Part shown: positions 53,472 through 62,896 of the stretch, piece by piece
Position numbering within the stretch: position 1 is the first letter of the stretch
Layout of the letters: every line of letters begins with the position of its first letter
Assembly (NCBI GenBank): GCA_964420285.1
Contig: CAYQTE010000016.1
Location: 18,725-82,724, forward strand
Source of the DNA: CAYQTE01 sp964420285
GTDB taxonomy: Bacteria > Planctomycetota > Phycisphaerae > Tepidisphaerales > Tepidisphaeraceae
Length of the DNA stretch: 64,000 bases
Direction: 5' to 3'
Program-made: the position numbers and the translations under genes
Notes under the pieces: generated by a model
The model's database searches: none
The model's input: only the letters and a program-made list of their open reading frames with translations
What the model was told of the DNA's origin: nothing

Positions 53472-53741
53472 CTACGTTCGTCTGTGCGACAGCGCCCGGA
53501 GAATCGTGTCCAGAACTTCATCGAGTCGCTTCCCAACGTCCTCCGCCAGAAATCGCAATGCGACGTAGCCGTTTTCCTGAAGCATGAGGTCTTTCCGGCG
53601 ATCGCGCCGGTAGGCGTCGGCGTTGCCAAGATGTTGGCCGCCGTCCAATTCCACGCCCAACGTATCGTGCAGGCATCGTTCGAGTTGGTGAAGTTCCGTT
53701 CGCACCTCTGGCTCTGCATCATCAATGCTGCACAATAACAT
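53472..53741 (-). pseudogene. DUF559 endonuclease-like fragment
   Basis: 89 residues. The C-terminal core of the DUF559/Vsr-like fold is present: GVELDGGQHLGNADAYRRDR, then GYVALRFLAEDVGKRL and DEVLDTILRAL. The expected N-terminal strand and helix (about 30-40 residues) are not recognisable; residues 1-30 look unrelated. Beside a tRNA gene, so it may be what is left of a larger gene or mobile element. It could still be a short functional gene. Confidence 0.5.
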
Positions 53742-53913
53742 TTTCGGTGTTACCGTGCGTTTGAAGCGTTATCATCTTGGGTGGCAGCTACCAGCCCGGC
53801 ATTCATCGCCCTGGGCACCGGCCCGGCTTTGTCCCCGGTACGAGACCGAACATTGAGCCGACGGCCCGCGCGAATTGTTCCTTGTGGCCGTCGCGCGTAC
53901 CATCGTTCTTCAA

Positions 53914-55482
53914 ATGGCAACCAGCACACTGAGCGAATTTCTTGATCTGCTCGAAAAGGATGGCGAACTGGCCCGCGTGAAGGCGGTGGTGGATCCGGTT
54001 CTGGAGATCAGCGAGATCGCCGATCGGATGAGCAAACGGCCGGCGCCGCATGGGCATGGCGAGCCGGATCGAAGCCCCGCAGCGGCACTGGGGGGCAAGG
54101 CGCTGCTCTTTGAGCATGTGAAGGGGTCGGACATTCCGCTGGCGATCAATACGTTTGGGTCGTATCACCGGGTAAATCTGGCGCTGGGGAGCGAGACTTT
54201 TTCCGAGTTGGCCGATCGGGTCGAGGCGCTGGTCAAGCCGCAGATGCCGACGACGTTCATGGAAAAGATGAAGAAGCTGCCGGATTTGCTGAAGCTGGGT
54301 TCGTTTCCGCCGAAAGTTGTGCGAACCGGGATTTGCCAGCAGGTGATTTTCGAGGGGGATCAGGCGGATGTGTCGCTGCTGCCGCTGATTCAATGCTGGC
54401 CGCTCGATGGCGATCTGGCCAGCGGTCAGGTTTCGGACCCCGCTGCGGCCGAGGCGGCGCGGGTGAAGCAGCCGGGCACCGGGCGCTACATCACGTTCGG
54501 CGGCATGCACACGGTCGATCCGGAAACCGGGGCCCGCAACATCGGGATGTATCGCGTGCAGATGTATTCGCCGCGGCTGTGCGTGGTTCACTGGCACATG
54601 CACCACGACGGCGCCCGGCATTTCCGTCGCTGGCAGGAGCGGGGGGAAAAAATGCCCATGGCGATCGCATTCGGCGGCGAGAGCGTGCTGCCCTATTGCG
54701 CCACCGCCCCGCTGCCGCCGGGCGTCGAGGAATTGCTCCTGGCCGGGTTTCTTAACGGCGGCGGCATTGAACTGGTCAAGTGCCGGACGATCGACATGCA
54801 CGTTCCGGCCAATTCGGAAATCGTCATCGAGGGCTACGTCGATCCGGCCGAGCAATTGATGGAAGGCCCGTTCGGCGATCACACGGGCTTTTATTCGTTG
54901 GCGGATTTGTATCCGGCCTATCACATCACGGCGATCACCCATCGGCGGAATCCGATCTTCCCAGCCACGATCGTGGGCAAACCACCTATGGAGGATTATT
55001 TCCTGGGCAAGGCGACGGAGCGGATTTTCCTGCCGCTGTTGCGGACGATTGTGCCGGATATCGTGGATTATTCGCTGCCGATTTCGGGCGTGTTTCACAA
55101 TTGCGTGTTCGTGAGCATCCGCAAGGAATATCCGCAGCAGGCCCGGCGGGTGATGCACGCGATCTGGGGCGCGGGGCAGATGTGCTTCAGCAAGTTCATC
55201 ATCGTTGTGGACCAGCATGTGAACGTTCACGACGAGCAGGATGTGCTTTTCCACCTCTTCGCCAATTGCGATCCACGGCGCGACAGCGAAATCGTGACCG
55301 GCCCGGTCGATATTCTCGACCACGCCAGCGGCACATACGGGTCGGGAAGCAAGATCGGATTCGATGCGACGGTGAAGCTAAAGAGCGAGGGCGCCACGCG
55401 CATCTGGCCGAAGGAGTTGGAGATGGACGAGGCGACGCGGAAACAGGTAGACCGCCGGTGGGCGGAATTTGGGTTGGGGTGA
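53914..55482 (+). CDS. UbiD family decarboxylase
   Basis: 522 residues from ATG 53914. The UbiD pattern is clear: LPLIQCWPLDGD and GRYITFGGMHTVDPETGARN, then IVIEGYVDPAEQLMEGPFGD with HTGFYS, and a C-terminal region FHNCVFVSIRKEYPQQARRV. UbiD enzymes use prenylated FMN made by UbiX, which is not in the window, and decarboxylate aromatic or unsaturated acids. In planctomycetes such proteins may act in ubiquinone, menaquinone or aromatic metabolism. Substrate not told by the sequence. Confidence 0.93.
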   Translation: MATSTLSEFLDLLEKDGELARVKAVVDPVLEISEIADRMSKRPAPHGHGEPDRSPAAALGGKALLFEHVKGSDIPLAINTFGSYHRVNLALGSETFSELADRVEALVKPQMPTTFMEKMKKLPDLLKLGSFPPKVVRTGICQQVIFEGDQADVSLLPLIQCWPLDGDLASGQVSDPAAAEAARVKQPGTGRYITFGGMHTVDPETGARNIGMYRVQMYSPRLCVVHWHMHHDGARHFRRWQERGEKMPMAIAFGGESVLPYCATAPLPPGVEELLLAGFLNGGGIELVKCRTIDMHVPANSEIVIEGYVDPAEQLMEGPFGDHTGFYSLADLYPAYHITAITHRRNPIFPATIVGKPPMEDYFLGKATERIFLPLLRTIVPDIVDYSLPISGVFHNCVFVSIRKEYPQQARRVMHAIWGAGQMCFSKFIIVVDQHVNVHDEQDVLFHLFANCDPRRDSEIVTGPVDILDHASGTYGSGSKIGFDATVKLKSEGATRIWPKELEMDEATRKQVDRRWAEFGLG

Positions 55483-55524
55483 GAGCCAGGGCGGTTGCCC
55501 TGTGTTTCCGTTGACCCGGCAACC

Positions 55525-55788
55525 TCACAGTCCACGATAGCTTTCCCGACGATGAGCCACGATGGTTACTGTCACCAACTGCCGATCATCGTCCACCGCA
55601 TATACGATCCGCCAATCTCCTGCTCGCAGCCGAAAAAGCGATTCGTGACCGGCGAGCTTCACGCATTGCCTGGGGCGCGGATCGTCGGCCAGACCGTCAA
55701 TCTTCAGCTTCACTCGACGGAATACTTCGTGGGGAAGCTGGTCGACGGCCTTGCGAGCGCTTGGGCGAAATTCCAATACATAGCTCAT
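55525..55788 (-). CDS. RelE-like toxin
   Basis: Start at ATG 55788 (overlapping the antitoxin stop), giving 87 residues. RelE/ParE signature: YVLEFRPSARKAVDQLPHEV, VKLKIDGLADDPRP and KLAGHESLFRLRAGDWRIVY, followed by VTIVAHRRESY. It cleaves mRNA on the ribosome by family analogy. It follows its antitoxin on the same strand. Confidence 0.9.
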   Translation of the reverse strand: MSYVLEFRPSARKAVDQLPHEVFRRVKLKIDGLADDPRPRQCVKLAGHESLFRLRAGDWRIVYAVDDDRQLVTVTIVAHRRESYRGL

Positions 55789-56021
55789 CGCCGGCGTTTC
55801 CCGCTGGGCGCGGCGATCTTGCCGGACCGTTCTGCCTTGATCCGCTCCCAGGAAACGCTCCCGCCAGGTTCGGCCAGGCGACGCCTGGATTCGGCCACAT
55901 CGCCCCAATCCTGCGCACTCATGGCCGTGACCCTGTCCAACTCCCGCACGAGATGCAGGTATTTCTTTTCCTCAACAATCACGAATCGCTTTCCCGCCAG
56001 ACTTATCGTTTGAGTCGTCAT
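55785..56021 (-). CDS. Antitoxin of the RelE-like toxin
   Basis: Start taken at ATG 56021, giving 78 residues. N-terminal MTTQTISLAGKRFVIVEEKK then a helical stretch (YLHLVRELDRVTAMSAQDWG). It ends in an Arg/Lys-rich tail. It resembles a Phd/RelB-type antitoxin, but the exact family is not certain. The stop overlaps the toxin start by ATGA, so translation is coupled. Confidence 0.75.
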   Translation of the reverse strand: MTTQTISLAGKRFVIVEEKKYLHLVRELDRVTAMSAQDWGDVAESRRRLAEPGGSVSWERIKAERSGKIAAPSGKRRR

Positions 56022-56087
56022 GTTCTCACCTTGCCGATTCAATCATTCTACACCGAATCCGAACGGCTCGCAGCGGGTGATCCGCAT

Positions 56088-57299
56088 TCAATTCGCCGCC
56101 GGTTGGGTTGAGGGACGGGCTTGCGGCGGCCCCAGGCGGAACATTTCGCTGGCGGCCATAAGGAAGGCGCCCTGGGTGTAGTCCATGTGGGTATCGGCCG
56201 TGGTGGGGCCGGGGGCGCCGCCGACGCCCTGGGAATAGCGCACGCCGCCGTCGGGTCCGACCAGGCCGCACAGCGCCGCCCAGCCCTTGAGGCCCGGAAG
56301 CAGGTAGGTTTTTTCGTCGAGCCAGCCGCGTTTAACTCCAGCCAGCAGGCCGAAGGTGAAGAACGACGTGCCGCTGCTTTCGGGGCCGGGAACCCACGTC
56401 GGCTCGGTCAGGCTGCTGCACCAGGTGCCATCGGGTTGTTGGGCGGCAATGATCGCGGCGGACATCTTCTTGTACAGGTCGATGTACTTGCCTCGCTGCG
56501 GATCGTCCGGCGGAATGAAGTCGATCGTGCGCACCAGGCCGGCGTAGACCCAGCCGTTCCCCCGGCTCCAGAAAATCTTCTTGCCGCCCGGTGATTTCCT
56601 GGCGGGATAAAAATAGCCCGCATCGCGAAAGAAGAGATGGTCGTCGGCGTCGAAGAGATAATCGGCCGAGTCCCAATACAGCTTGTGCAGGAGTTCGAGA
56701 TACCGCTTGTCGCCGGTGGCGCCGTACATGCGTCCCAGCAGCGGCGGACCCATGAACAGTGCATCGCACCACCACCAGACGTTTCGGCCGATGAAGGGCG
56801 CCCCGTTGCCGGCCGGTCCGCCTCCCACGTCGCGGCTGGTGATCGTCGTGGCGGTCAGCCAGGGCGTCATCGCCGTCTTGAGCGGCGCGATCAGGGCCGG
56901 ATCCTGCTCGCGCAGGAACATGTCCAAATAAGATTGCCCCACCGCCAGATCGTCGGCATGGAAATGTCGCTGTGCGACGGCCCATTTGGCATGCTCGCCC
57001 CATGTGTGCGCGGCGTCGTAAAATTCCTCATCGCCCGTCACCGTGTGCGCCGCCATCACCCCCGCCCAAAACGCGCCCGACTGCCATGTGACAGGGTAAC
57101 TCTTGCCATAGGCGCGAACCTGGTAGCCCATGACTTTGAGCATCAGGTCGTGAACAAACGGCCCCTGGAGAAGGTCGATCGGATTCGTTGTCGCCGGCGC
57201 TGCCACCGGCGCCGTCGTCTGTGCCAGGCTCGTCTGCGCGCGACACAGTAATTGCACCACGAGGATGGCGGCCGCACCAAGGCCGATCCGTCGCTTCAT
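56088..57299 (-). CDS. GH105 unsaturated rhamnogalacturonyl/glucuronyl hydrolase-like protein
   Basis: 403 residues with a signal peptide (GAAAILVVQLLCRAQTSLAQ). The (alpha/alpha)6 GH105 pattern is clear: FHADDLAVGQSYLDMFLREQ, NVWWWCDALFMGPPLLGR (Asp179 is the likely catalytic acid) and KIFWSRGNGWVYAGLVRTID. Family members (YteR/YesR) remove the unsaturated sugar left by pectin and rhamnogalacturonan lyases. It overlaps the upstream DUF2203 gene by ATGA, so the two are co-translated. Confidence 0.9.
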   Translation of the reverse strand: MKRRIGLGAAAILVVQLLCRAQTSLAQTTAPVAAPATTNPIDLLQGPFVHDLMLKVMGYQVRAYGKSYPVTWQSGAFWAGVMAAHTVTGDEEFYDAAHTWGEHAKWAVAQRHFHADDLAVGQSYLDMFLREQDPALIAPLKTAMTPWLTATTITSRDVGGGPAGNGAPFIGRNVWWWCDALFMGPPLLGRMYGATGDKRYLELLHKLYWDSADYLFDADDHLFFRDAGYFYPARKSPGGKKIFWSRGNGWVYAGLVRTIDFIPPDDPQRGKYIDLYKKMSAAIIAAQQPDGTWCSSLTEPTWVPGPESSGTSFFTFGLLAGVKRGWLDEKTYLLPGLKGWAALCGLVGPDGGVRYSQGVGGAPGPTTADTHMDYTQGAFLMAASEMFRLGPPQARPSTQPAAN

Positions 57300-57730
57300 A
57301 ACTCGGTTTCGCGCAAAGTCACAACCGGCTGGCGACCGGCAAAGCCGGCGGCGATCTCGTGCCAGTAGCAGATCGTCTCTTCGCCCAGTTTCCAGCAGAG
57401 GCAGACATCGTGGCCGTCGTGCCGGCCGATGAAATCCACCAGCCCGGAGTTGAAATCCTTCAGTTCGCAGCCGATCTCGACCAGTTCATCGACGTAGGTC
57501 TGAAGCGAATCCAGTCCGCGGTCCAGGGCGGTTTGAGCGGCGGCCTGATCCTTGGCGCCGGCGGCCTGAATCGCGATCTGCATATTGCGCACGTCGCGAT
57601 GGACGCGGACAATGTCGCTGACAATACGGCGGACAAGAGGAAGTGTGCGATTGGCCTGGGCGAGGGTGAAACGTCGCACGCGACGGGAGGGAGAAACGGG
57701 CTTGGGAGCAAGGAACTGTGGGCCCGGCAT
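57296..57730 (-). CDS. DUF2203 family protein
   Basis: Start taken at ATG 57730, 144 residues. DUF2203 pattern: FTLAQANRTLPLVRRIVSDI, then KDFNSGLVDFIGRHDGHDVC, LCWKLGEETICYWHEI. The C-terminal Trp/His block is the family hallmark. Function unknown. It is co-translated with GH105, which is unusual: DUF2203 is not normally linked to carbohydrate enzymes. Confidence 0.9.
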   Translation of the reverse strand: MPGPQFLAPKPVSPSRRVRRFTLAQANRTLPLVRRIVSDIVRVHRDVRNMQIAIQAAGAKDQAAAQTALDRGLDSLQTYVDELVEIGCELKDFNSGLVDFIGRHDGHDVCLCWKLGEETICYWHEIAAGFAGRQPVVTLRETEL

Positions 57731-57830
57731 AAACTCGCCACCTTTCAACTTCTGTTGCCGCCAAAAAAGCCGGCCAGCCAGACCGTCCCGCCGTCGGTGG
57801 CCCGGGCCAACCCGCTTGCGTCACGCCCCG

Positions 57831-57858
57831 ATTATGATGGGTTCGGGCAATCTGTCAA
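57831..57858 (-). promoter_or_regulatory. Promoter of the DUF2203-GH105 operon
   Basis: Minus strand: TTGACA (57858-57853), 16-nt spacer, CATAAT (57836-57831). A leader of about 95 nt would run to the DUF2203 start at 57730. Confidence 0.55.
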
Positions 57859-57973
57859 TCGGGCAAATCCCCTGACATTTTTATTTCGCGCTTGCATCCG
57901 ATTAAGTCAGGGAAGATAACCGGGCCGGGTATAGAGCGGCATTGCCCACACGGATGGCCCGGATCGGGCGGCG

Positions 57974-60900
57974 GTGTCGATCGTCGGCGTGGTTTGCCTT
58001 GCAGGGCAGGAAGACTATTCCGGTTGTGACGAGATAGCTCGGCAACATGGAATCCGAACGCCCATCCGCGGCGGCGAGGTTGTCTTGGTACGGAAGCCGA
58101 AATCTGGTGGTAATTCTCGCAAGTTTGCGCCGGCATGGGCTCCAGCCGATCCGCCCGCGGTGAGCTTGTCGAACCCGCCCGCGGTGAGCTTGTCGAACCC
58201 GCCCGCGTATCAAATCGAGGCTCTTGAATGGCGATTGCTCCTCTCCGCGAGCGTCGTCGGCACCATGATCGCTCCCAACATCGCCATTGGCAGCGGGCCA
58301 GCCATCTACGCACCGGCCGACATGATTGTCACCGCCACCGCCGTCACTTCCAGCAGCGCCTCAAGCATCTACGGCCAGCCCCTGACCTTCACGGCGACGG
58401 TTTCGCCCATCGGCGCCGGCCAGAGCGGCACGGTGCAATTCCAGATTGACGGCGTCGATGCCGGCAGTCCCCTGCCCCTGGACGGTAACACCGCCGTCTA
58501 TTCCACCTCGACGCTCACCGCCGGCACCCATTCCATAGAGGCAATCTACAGCGGCGACAGCGACTTTGCCGGCAGCACCAGCGCGCCCTTCATACAAAGC
58601 GTCGCCCAACTCGGCCCCTGGGCCATAAGCGATCTTGCCTCCTTCAACGGCACTAACGGCCAATACGCCAGCGGTGTGGTCCCCGATTCCTCCGGCGACC
58701 TCTTCGGCACGACCGAGGTCGGTGGCGCCAGTGGTTATGGCACGGTCTTTGAAATCGCCGACGGCAGCACTTTCATCGCCACGCTGGCCAGCTTCAACGG
58801 CTTCAACGGCGCCTACCCGCAGGCGGGAATTGTTCTCGATTCCTGGGGCGATCTCTTCGGCACCACCGCCTACGGCGGCGATCTCTCGCTGGACAACGGC
58901 AACGGCTATGGCACAGTCTTCGAAATCGCCCACGGCAGCGGATCGATCACCACTCTGGCCTCCTTCAATGGCGCCAACGGCGAAGACCCCTACACCGCCG
59001 GCCTGGTCATCGATCCCTGGGGAGATCTTTTCGGCACAACCTATTACGGCGGCGACTTGTCGCAAAACGCGGGCAACGGCTACGGCACGGTCTTCGAAAT
59101 CGCCCAAAGCAGTTCCGCAATCACCACCCTGGCTTCGTTTGAATACACCGACGGCTTCGGACCTCTGGCCGGCGTTGTGCTCGACCCCTACGACAACCTT
59201 TACGGCACCACCCAACTCGGCGGCGCAAGCGGCGACGGCACGGTCTTTGAACTCGCCGACGGCAGCAGCGCCATCACCACCCTCGCTTCATTCAATGGCG
59301 CCAACGGCCAAAACCCGCTCACCAGCGTCGCTCTCGACCCGTTCGGCAATATCTTCGGCACAACCGCGTACGGCGGCAACCTGTCATTGAACTCCGGATT
59401 CGGCGACGGAACGGTCTTCGAAATCGCCGCCGGCACCGGCGCCATCACCACGCTGGCCGCATTTAACGGCGCCAACGGCCTTGAGCCCTACGGCGGCGGC
59501 GTGGTTCTGGATTCGCTCGACAATCTCTTCGGCACAACCTTCTACGGCGGCGCAAGCAGCGACGGGACGGTCTTTGAAATTTCCCAAGGCAGCAGCGCCA
59601 TCACCACGCTCGCCTCATTCAACGGCGCCGATGGGCAAAACCCTTACGCCGGCCTGGTCCAGGATTCCTCCGGCGGCCTGTTGGGAGTGACGTCGGAGGG
59701 CGGCCCCGACGACGACGGCACTGTCTATGAGTTGACCGGCGTCCAGGTATCCATCGCGTCCGACATCGCCTCCCCCATCTACGGACAATCCGTAACGCTC
59801 ATCGCCACGGTAACGCCCGACGTCGGCATCGGCCCCACCGGAACCGTGCAGTTTCAGATCGACGGCAAAAAGGTCGGCAACCCAGTGCCCCTCAGCGGCA
59901 ACACGGCCGCATATACCGCCTCGATCCTCAGCGCCGGCAGCCATGCCATCACGGCCGTGTACAGCGGCGATGACAATTTCGCCGCCGCCGCCAGCCTTGT
60001 CTTCACCCAGAACGTCATCAAGGCCGCGCCCTTCTATTGGACGATGAACACGCTGGCCTGGTTCGACGGCCGCAGCGTCGCATCGCCGTACGGCGGCGTC
60101 GCACTTGATTCCTACGACGATTTGTTCGGCGCCAGCCTGGGCGGCGGCGACTATGGCGACGGCGCGGTCTTCGAAATCGAGGGCGGCAGCCCGTTTGTCA
60201 CCACACTGGCCTCCTTTGACGGCGAGAACGGCCAATCGTCCAACGGTGTGGCGCTGGACTCCCTGGGCAATCTCTTCGGCAGCACCGAATACGGCGGCGA
60301 ATTCGGCGACGGCACGGTGTTTGAACTCGCGGCGTACACCTATGCCATCACCACACTGGCCTCGTTCGACGGTACAAACGGAAACGACCCTTCCGGCACT
60401 GTAGTTGTAGACTCCGCCGGCAACCTGTTCGGCGCAACCGCACAGGGCGGCGCTTTCGGCGATGGCACCGTCTTCGAGATCGCCCAGGGCACCGGCGAAA
60501 TCACCACCCTTGCCTCGTTCAACGCCGCCGACGGAATCGAGCCCACCGGCGTGGTCATCGACTCTTTCGGCAACCTCTTTGGCACGGCCGACGAGGGCGG
60601 CGCCGCGGGCGACGGCTCGGTCTTCGAAATTGCCCAGGGAAGCGGCGCCATCACCACCATCGCGTCGTTCAACAGCGCCAATGGACGGGAACCGTCCGGC
60701 GGCGTGGTCATCGACACTTCCGGCAACCTGTTCGGCGCAACCTACTCAGGCGGCAAACACGGCGATGGAACGGTCTACGAGATCGCCAGCGACAGCACCC
60801 TCATCACCACTCTGGCCGCGTTTAACGGCCTCAACGGGCAATTTCCCGTGGCCGGCGTCATTCTCGATTCCTCCGGCAACCTTTACGGCACGGGATACGG

Positions 60901-62287
60901 CGGCGGCGCATACGGCCAAGGCTCGGTCTTCGAGGTCACCCGCGGCAGCAACCTCATCAGCACTCTCGCCTCCTTCAACGGAACCAACGGCCAATTCCCC
61001 AACGCTCTGGCCATCGACGCCTGGGGAGACCTTTTCGGCACCACAATGAACGGCGGCGACCCTGGCGAATCCCCGGGCGCAGGCACGGCCTTCGAATTGG
61101 TCCCCACGCCCGGAACCGCCGCTGCCGTCACTTCCAATAACGCCGCTCCCGTGTACGGCCAGCCGCTCACGTTCACCGCCACGATCACTCCCATCATCGG
61201 CGTCGGGCCCACCGGCACGGTCCAGTTCCAGATCGACGGCAAGAACAGCGGCAATCCAGTACCTTTGACGGGCAACACCGCCGTGTATACCACGTCGGCA
61301 CTGAGCGCCGGCAGCCATTCCGTCCTGGCCATCTACAATGGCGATGACAACTACACCAGCATCACCAGTCCGGTCATCACGCAGGAAATCGCCCCGGCCA
61401 CGATGCTCGCCGCCAACACCGCGTACTTCAAACTCGATGCCGACGCTCAGCACATTGATATCTGGTACAACGCCACGGCCAGCGGCGCGCCGGAACAGTC
61501 CTTCCTCGACTCCGACATCTCCGCCATCGCCGTCACCAGCCCGCCGGGCGACGATCACTATATTCTCGACTACTCCAACGGCGATCCATTTCCCGTTGAC
61601 GGCATTTCGTTCGCCGGCGGCGCGGGCCAGAACACCCTGGAAATCGTCGGCAATCCACCGAGCGATAGCGCTCCCGTGGCCATCGACTCTGGCATATTCG
61701 CCCTTCCCGCCAGCGCCCCCGGCGCCGGCACGCTGAACAAAGCCCTGGGCTCGCTCTGGATCGCCTCCGGCGCCGAACTGGAACTGGCTCAATCCGATTC
61801 CCAGGCCGATCAAACCGTCTTCACCGTCGACAATCTCGCCATCGGCGGCACACTGGATATCACGAACAACACCCTGCTGATCGACGAAAGCAATGTCTCC
61901 GTCTCGCAGGTGGCGGCCTGGGTGCAAAATGCCGCAAACCAACCGAGCGTCATGAGTTCCCTTGTCACCGGTCCCAATTCCCAGCCCAGCCGGGCCGTCG
62001 GCTACGGCGACTGGACCGAAGACCCCCTCACCGTCCCGGCCGGCGATGCCCAGGTGAAATACGTCCCCACCGGCGACACCAACCTCGACGGCATCGTGGA
62101 CCTCACCGACATCACCCGAGCGATCAACAACCTGGGCCAATCCCCCGGCTATTACGGCGGGGATATCCTCAGCCAGGGCATCGTCAACATCTACGACATC
62201 GGCGCCATCGTCAACGACCTGGGCGCCACATTGAACGCCGCCGGCGACAGCGCGACAACCGCCGCAAGCTCGCCCCTTTCCACTTGA
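57974..62287 (+). CDS. Giant exported repeat protein: Ig-like / 7 GloVer / Ig-like / 7 GloVer / Ig-like / dockerin
   Basis: 1437 residues from GTG 57974; the true start is uncertain. An N-terminal LEPR-XLL-like motif LEWRLLLSA is at about 84-92, as in large planctomycete surface proteins. Three Ig-like domains (VYGQPLTFTATITPIIGVG type) alternate with two blocks of seven GloVer repeats (TTLASFNGANG...LDSxGNLFGTTxxGG...GTVFEIA). The C-terminal dockerin-like part has one good calcium loop, DTNLDGIVDLTD, and a degenerate second one. Probably a cell-surface or secreted protein, binding ligands or polysaccharide. Function unknown. No neighbours suggest an operon. Confidence 0.88.
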   Translation: MSIVGVVCLAGQEDYSGCDEIARQHGIRTPIRGGEVVLVRKPKSGGNSRKFAPAWAPADPPAVSLSNPPAVSLSNPPAYQIEALEWRLLLSASVVGTMIAPNIAIGSGPAIYAPADMIVTATAVTSSSASSIYGQPLTFTATVSPIGAGQSGTVQFQIDGVDAGSPLPLDGNTAVYSTSTLTAGTHSIEAIYSGDSDFAGSTSAPFIQSVAQLGPWAISDLASFNGTNGQYASGVVPDSSGDLFGTTEVGGASGYGTVFEIADGSTFIATLASFNGFNGAYPQAGIVLDSWGDLFGTTAYGGDLSLDNGNGYGTVFEIAHGSGSITTLASFNGANGEDPYTAGLVIDPWGDLFGTTYYGGDLSQNAGNGYGTVFEIAQSSSAITTLASFEYTDGFGPLAGVVLDPYDNLYGTTQLGGASGDGTVFELADGSSAITTLASFNGANGQNPLTSVALDPFGNIFGTTAYGGNLSLNSGFGDGTVFEIAAGTGAITTLAAFNGANGLEPYGGGVVLDSLDNLFGTTFYGGASSDGTVFEISQGSSAITTLASFNGADGQNPYAGLVQDSSGGLLGVTSEGGPDDDGTVYELTGVQVSIASDIASPIYGQSVTLIATVTPDVGIGPTGTVQFQIDGKKVGNPVPLSGNTAAYTASILSAGSHAITAVYSGDDNFAAAASLVFTQNVIKAAPFYWTMNTLAWFDGRSVASPYGGVALDSYDDLFGASLGGGDYGDGAVFEIEGGSPFVTTLASFDGENGQSSNGVALDSLGNLFGSTEYGGEFGDGTVFELAAYTYAITTLASFDGTNGNDPSGTVVVDSAGNLFGATAQGGAFGDGTVFEIAQGTGEITTLASFNAADGIEPTGVVIDSFGNLFGTADEGGAAGDGSVFEIAQGSGAITTIASFNSANGREPSGGVVIDTSGNLFGATYSGGKHGDGTVYEIASDSTLITTLAAFNGLNGQFPVAGVILDSSGNLYGTGYGGGAYGQGSVFEVTRGSNLISTLASFNGTNGQFPNALAIDAWGDLFGTTMNGGDPGESPGAGTAFELVPTPGTAAAVTSNNAAPVYGQPLTFTATITPIIGVGPTGTVQFQIDGKNSGNPVPLTGNTAVYTTSALSAGSHSVLAIYNGDDNYTSITSPVITQEIAPATMLAANTAYFKLDADAQHIDIWYNATASGAPEQSFLDSDISAIAVTSPPGDDHYILDYSNGDPFPVDGISFAGGAGQNTLEIVGNPPSDSAPVAIDSGIFALPASAPGAGTLNKALGSLWIASGAELELAQSDSQADQTVFTVDNLAIGGTLDITNNTLLIDESNVSVSQVAAWVQNAANQPSVMSSLVTGPNSQPSRAVGYGDWTEDPLTVPAGDAQVKYVPTGDTNLDGIVDLTDITRAINNLGQSPGYYGGDILSQGIVNIYDIGAIVNDLGATLNAAGDSATTAASSPLST
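58151..58198. repeat. Two tandem 24-bp units inside the giant protein's N-terminus
   Basis: The 24-bp unit CCGCCCGCGGTGAGCTTGTC plus GAAC occurs at 58151-58174 and 58175-58198, with a partial third copy to 58207. It encodes PPAVSLSN twice. The core GGTGAGCTTGTCGAACC is a well-known dispersed repeat in other genomes. Confidence 0.65.
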
Positions 62288-62896
62288 CGCGCCAACTCCT
62301 TGGAATATCAACAGTTGCGCCAATTCCGCCCCCTTTTGGCCGCTCAAGCCCACCCCCGTTTCCAGCCGGATATCGCGGTTTATGCCAAAAATCGCGTCCC
62401 AAACGTGCCCCAAATGTCTCGAAAAAGTTCGAACTTTGCGCGCAGGAGTTGGAACTTTGCCCGGCCGAGTGGGATTTTGTATGGACCATTTCGCACCGTC
62501 TTGGCAACCTCACCAGCCGACCACCCCCGCCAGCGCCCCCGATCCCCGGCGGCCCGGCGCCCGCAATGTCACCGGATGACACCGAATGCAACCGAGGGGG
62601 GGGTGGGGGTAGGGGTGACAAAATGACGCGGTGACGAGTTGACAAAGTGAGGGGGTGGCATGTGGCCGGGGGGGGTTGCTCATTATCCATTGTCAACTGT
62701 CCATTCTCCACTGCGCATTGCCACTATGTACTTTACCCTAACACTCGACTCCTTGCAACAGACAAAATCGCGAAATTTCCGCAAGGCCGGTGGATGAGGG
62801 GACATGCCGCCCGCGAGGGGTTTCCCCGGCCGGCGCTGGTCGGTGGGCCGGCCGATGGCGATGAGTTGTAGCCGGCGAATTGATTTTCACGAGCGA
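62288..62896. other. 609-bp non-coding region with low-complexity repeats
   Basis: A G-rich stretch and a degenerate 8-bp tandem repeat (GTGACAAA, ATGACGCG, GTGACGAG, TTGACAAA) lie around 62592-62655. Then a string of near-repeats follows at about 62679-62722 (ATTATCCATTGTCAACTGTC and on). Such sequences occur as dispersed repeats in other bacteria. No gene is supported. Confidence 0.5.

Noticed and set aside
58151..58207. Possible CRISPR-like array
   Set aside because: Only two full direct copies with no spacers, in frame within a coding region.
60746..62413. 555-codon minus-strand frame opposite the giant repeat protein
   Set aside because: Antisense shadow of the Ig/GloVer/dockerin coding frame; no own start signal or motifs.
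62647..62871. Short plus-strand frame in the 3' repeat region
   Set aside because: Its translation comes from known repeat-type sequence (ATTGTCAACTGTCC etc.) and has no coding signature.
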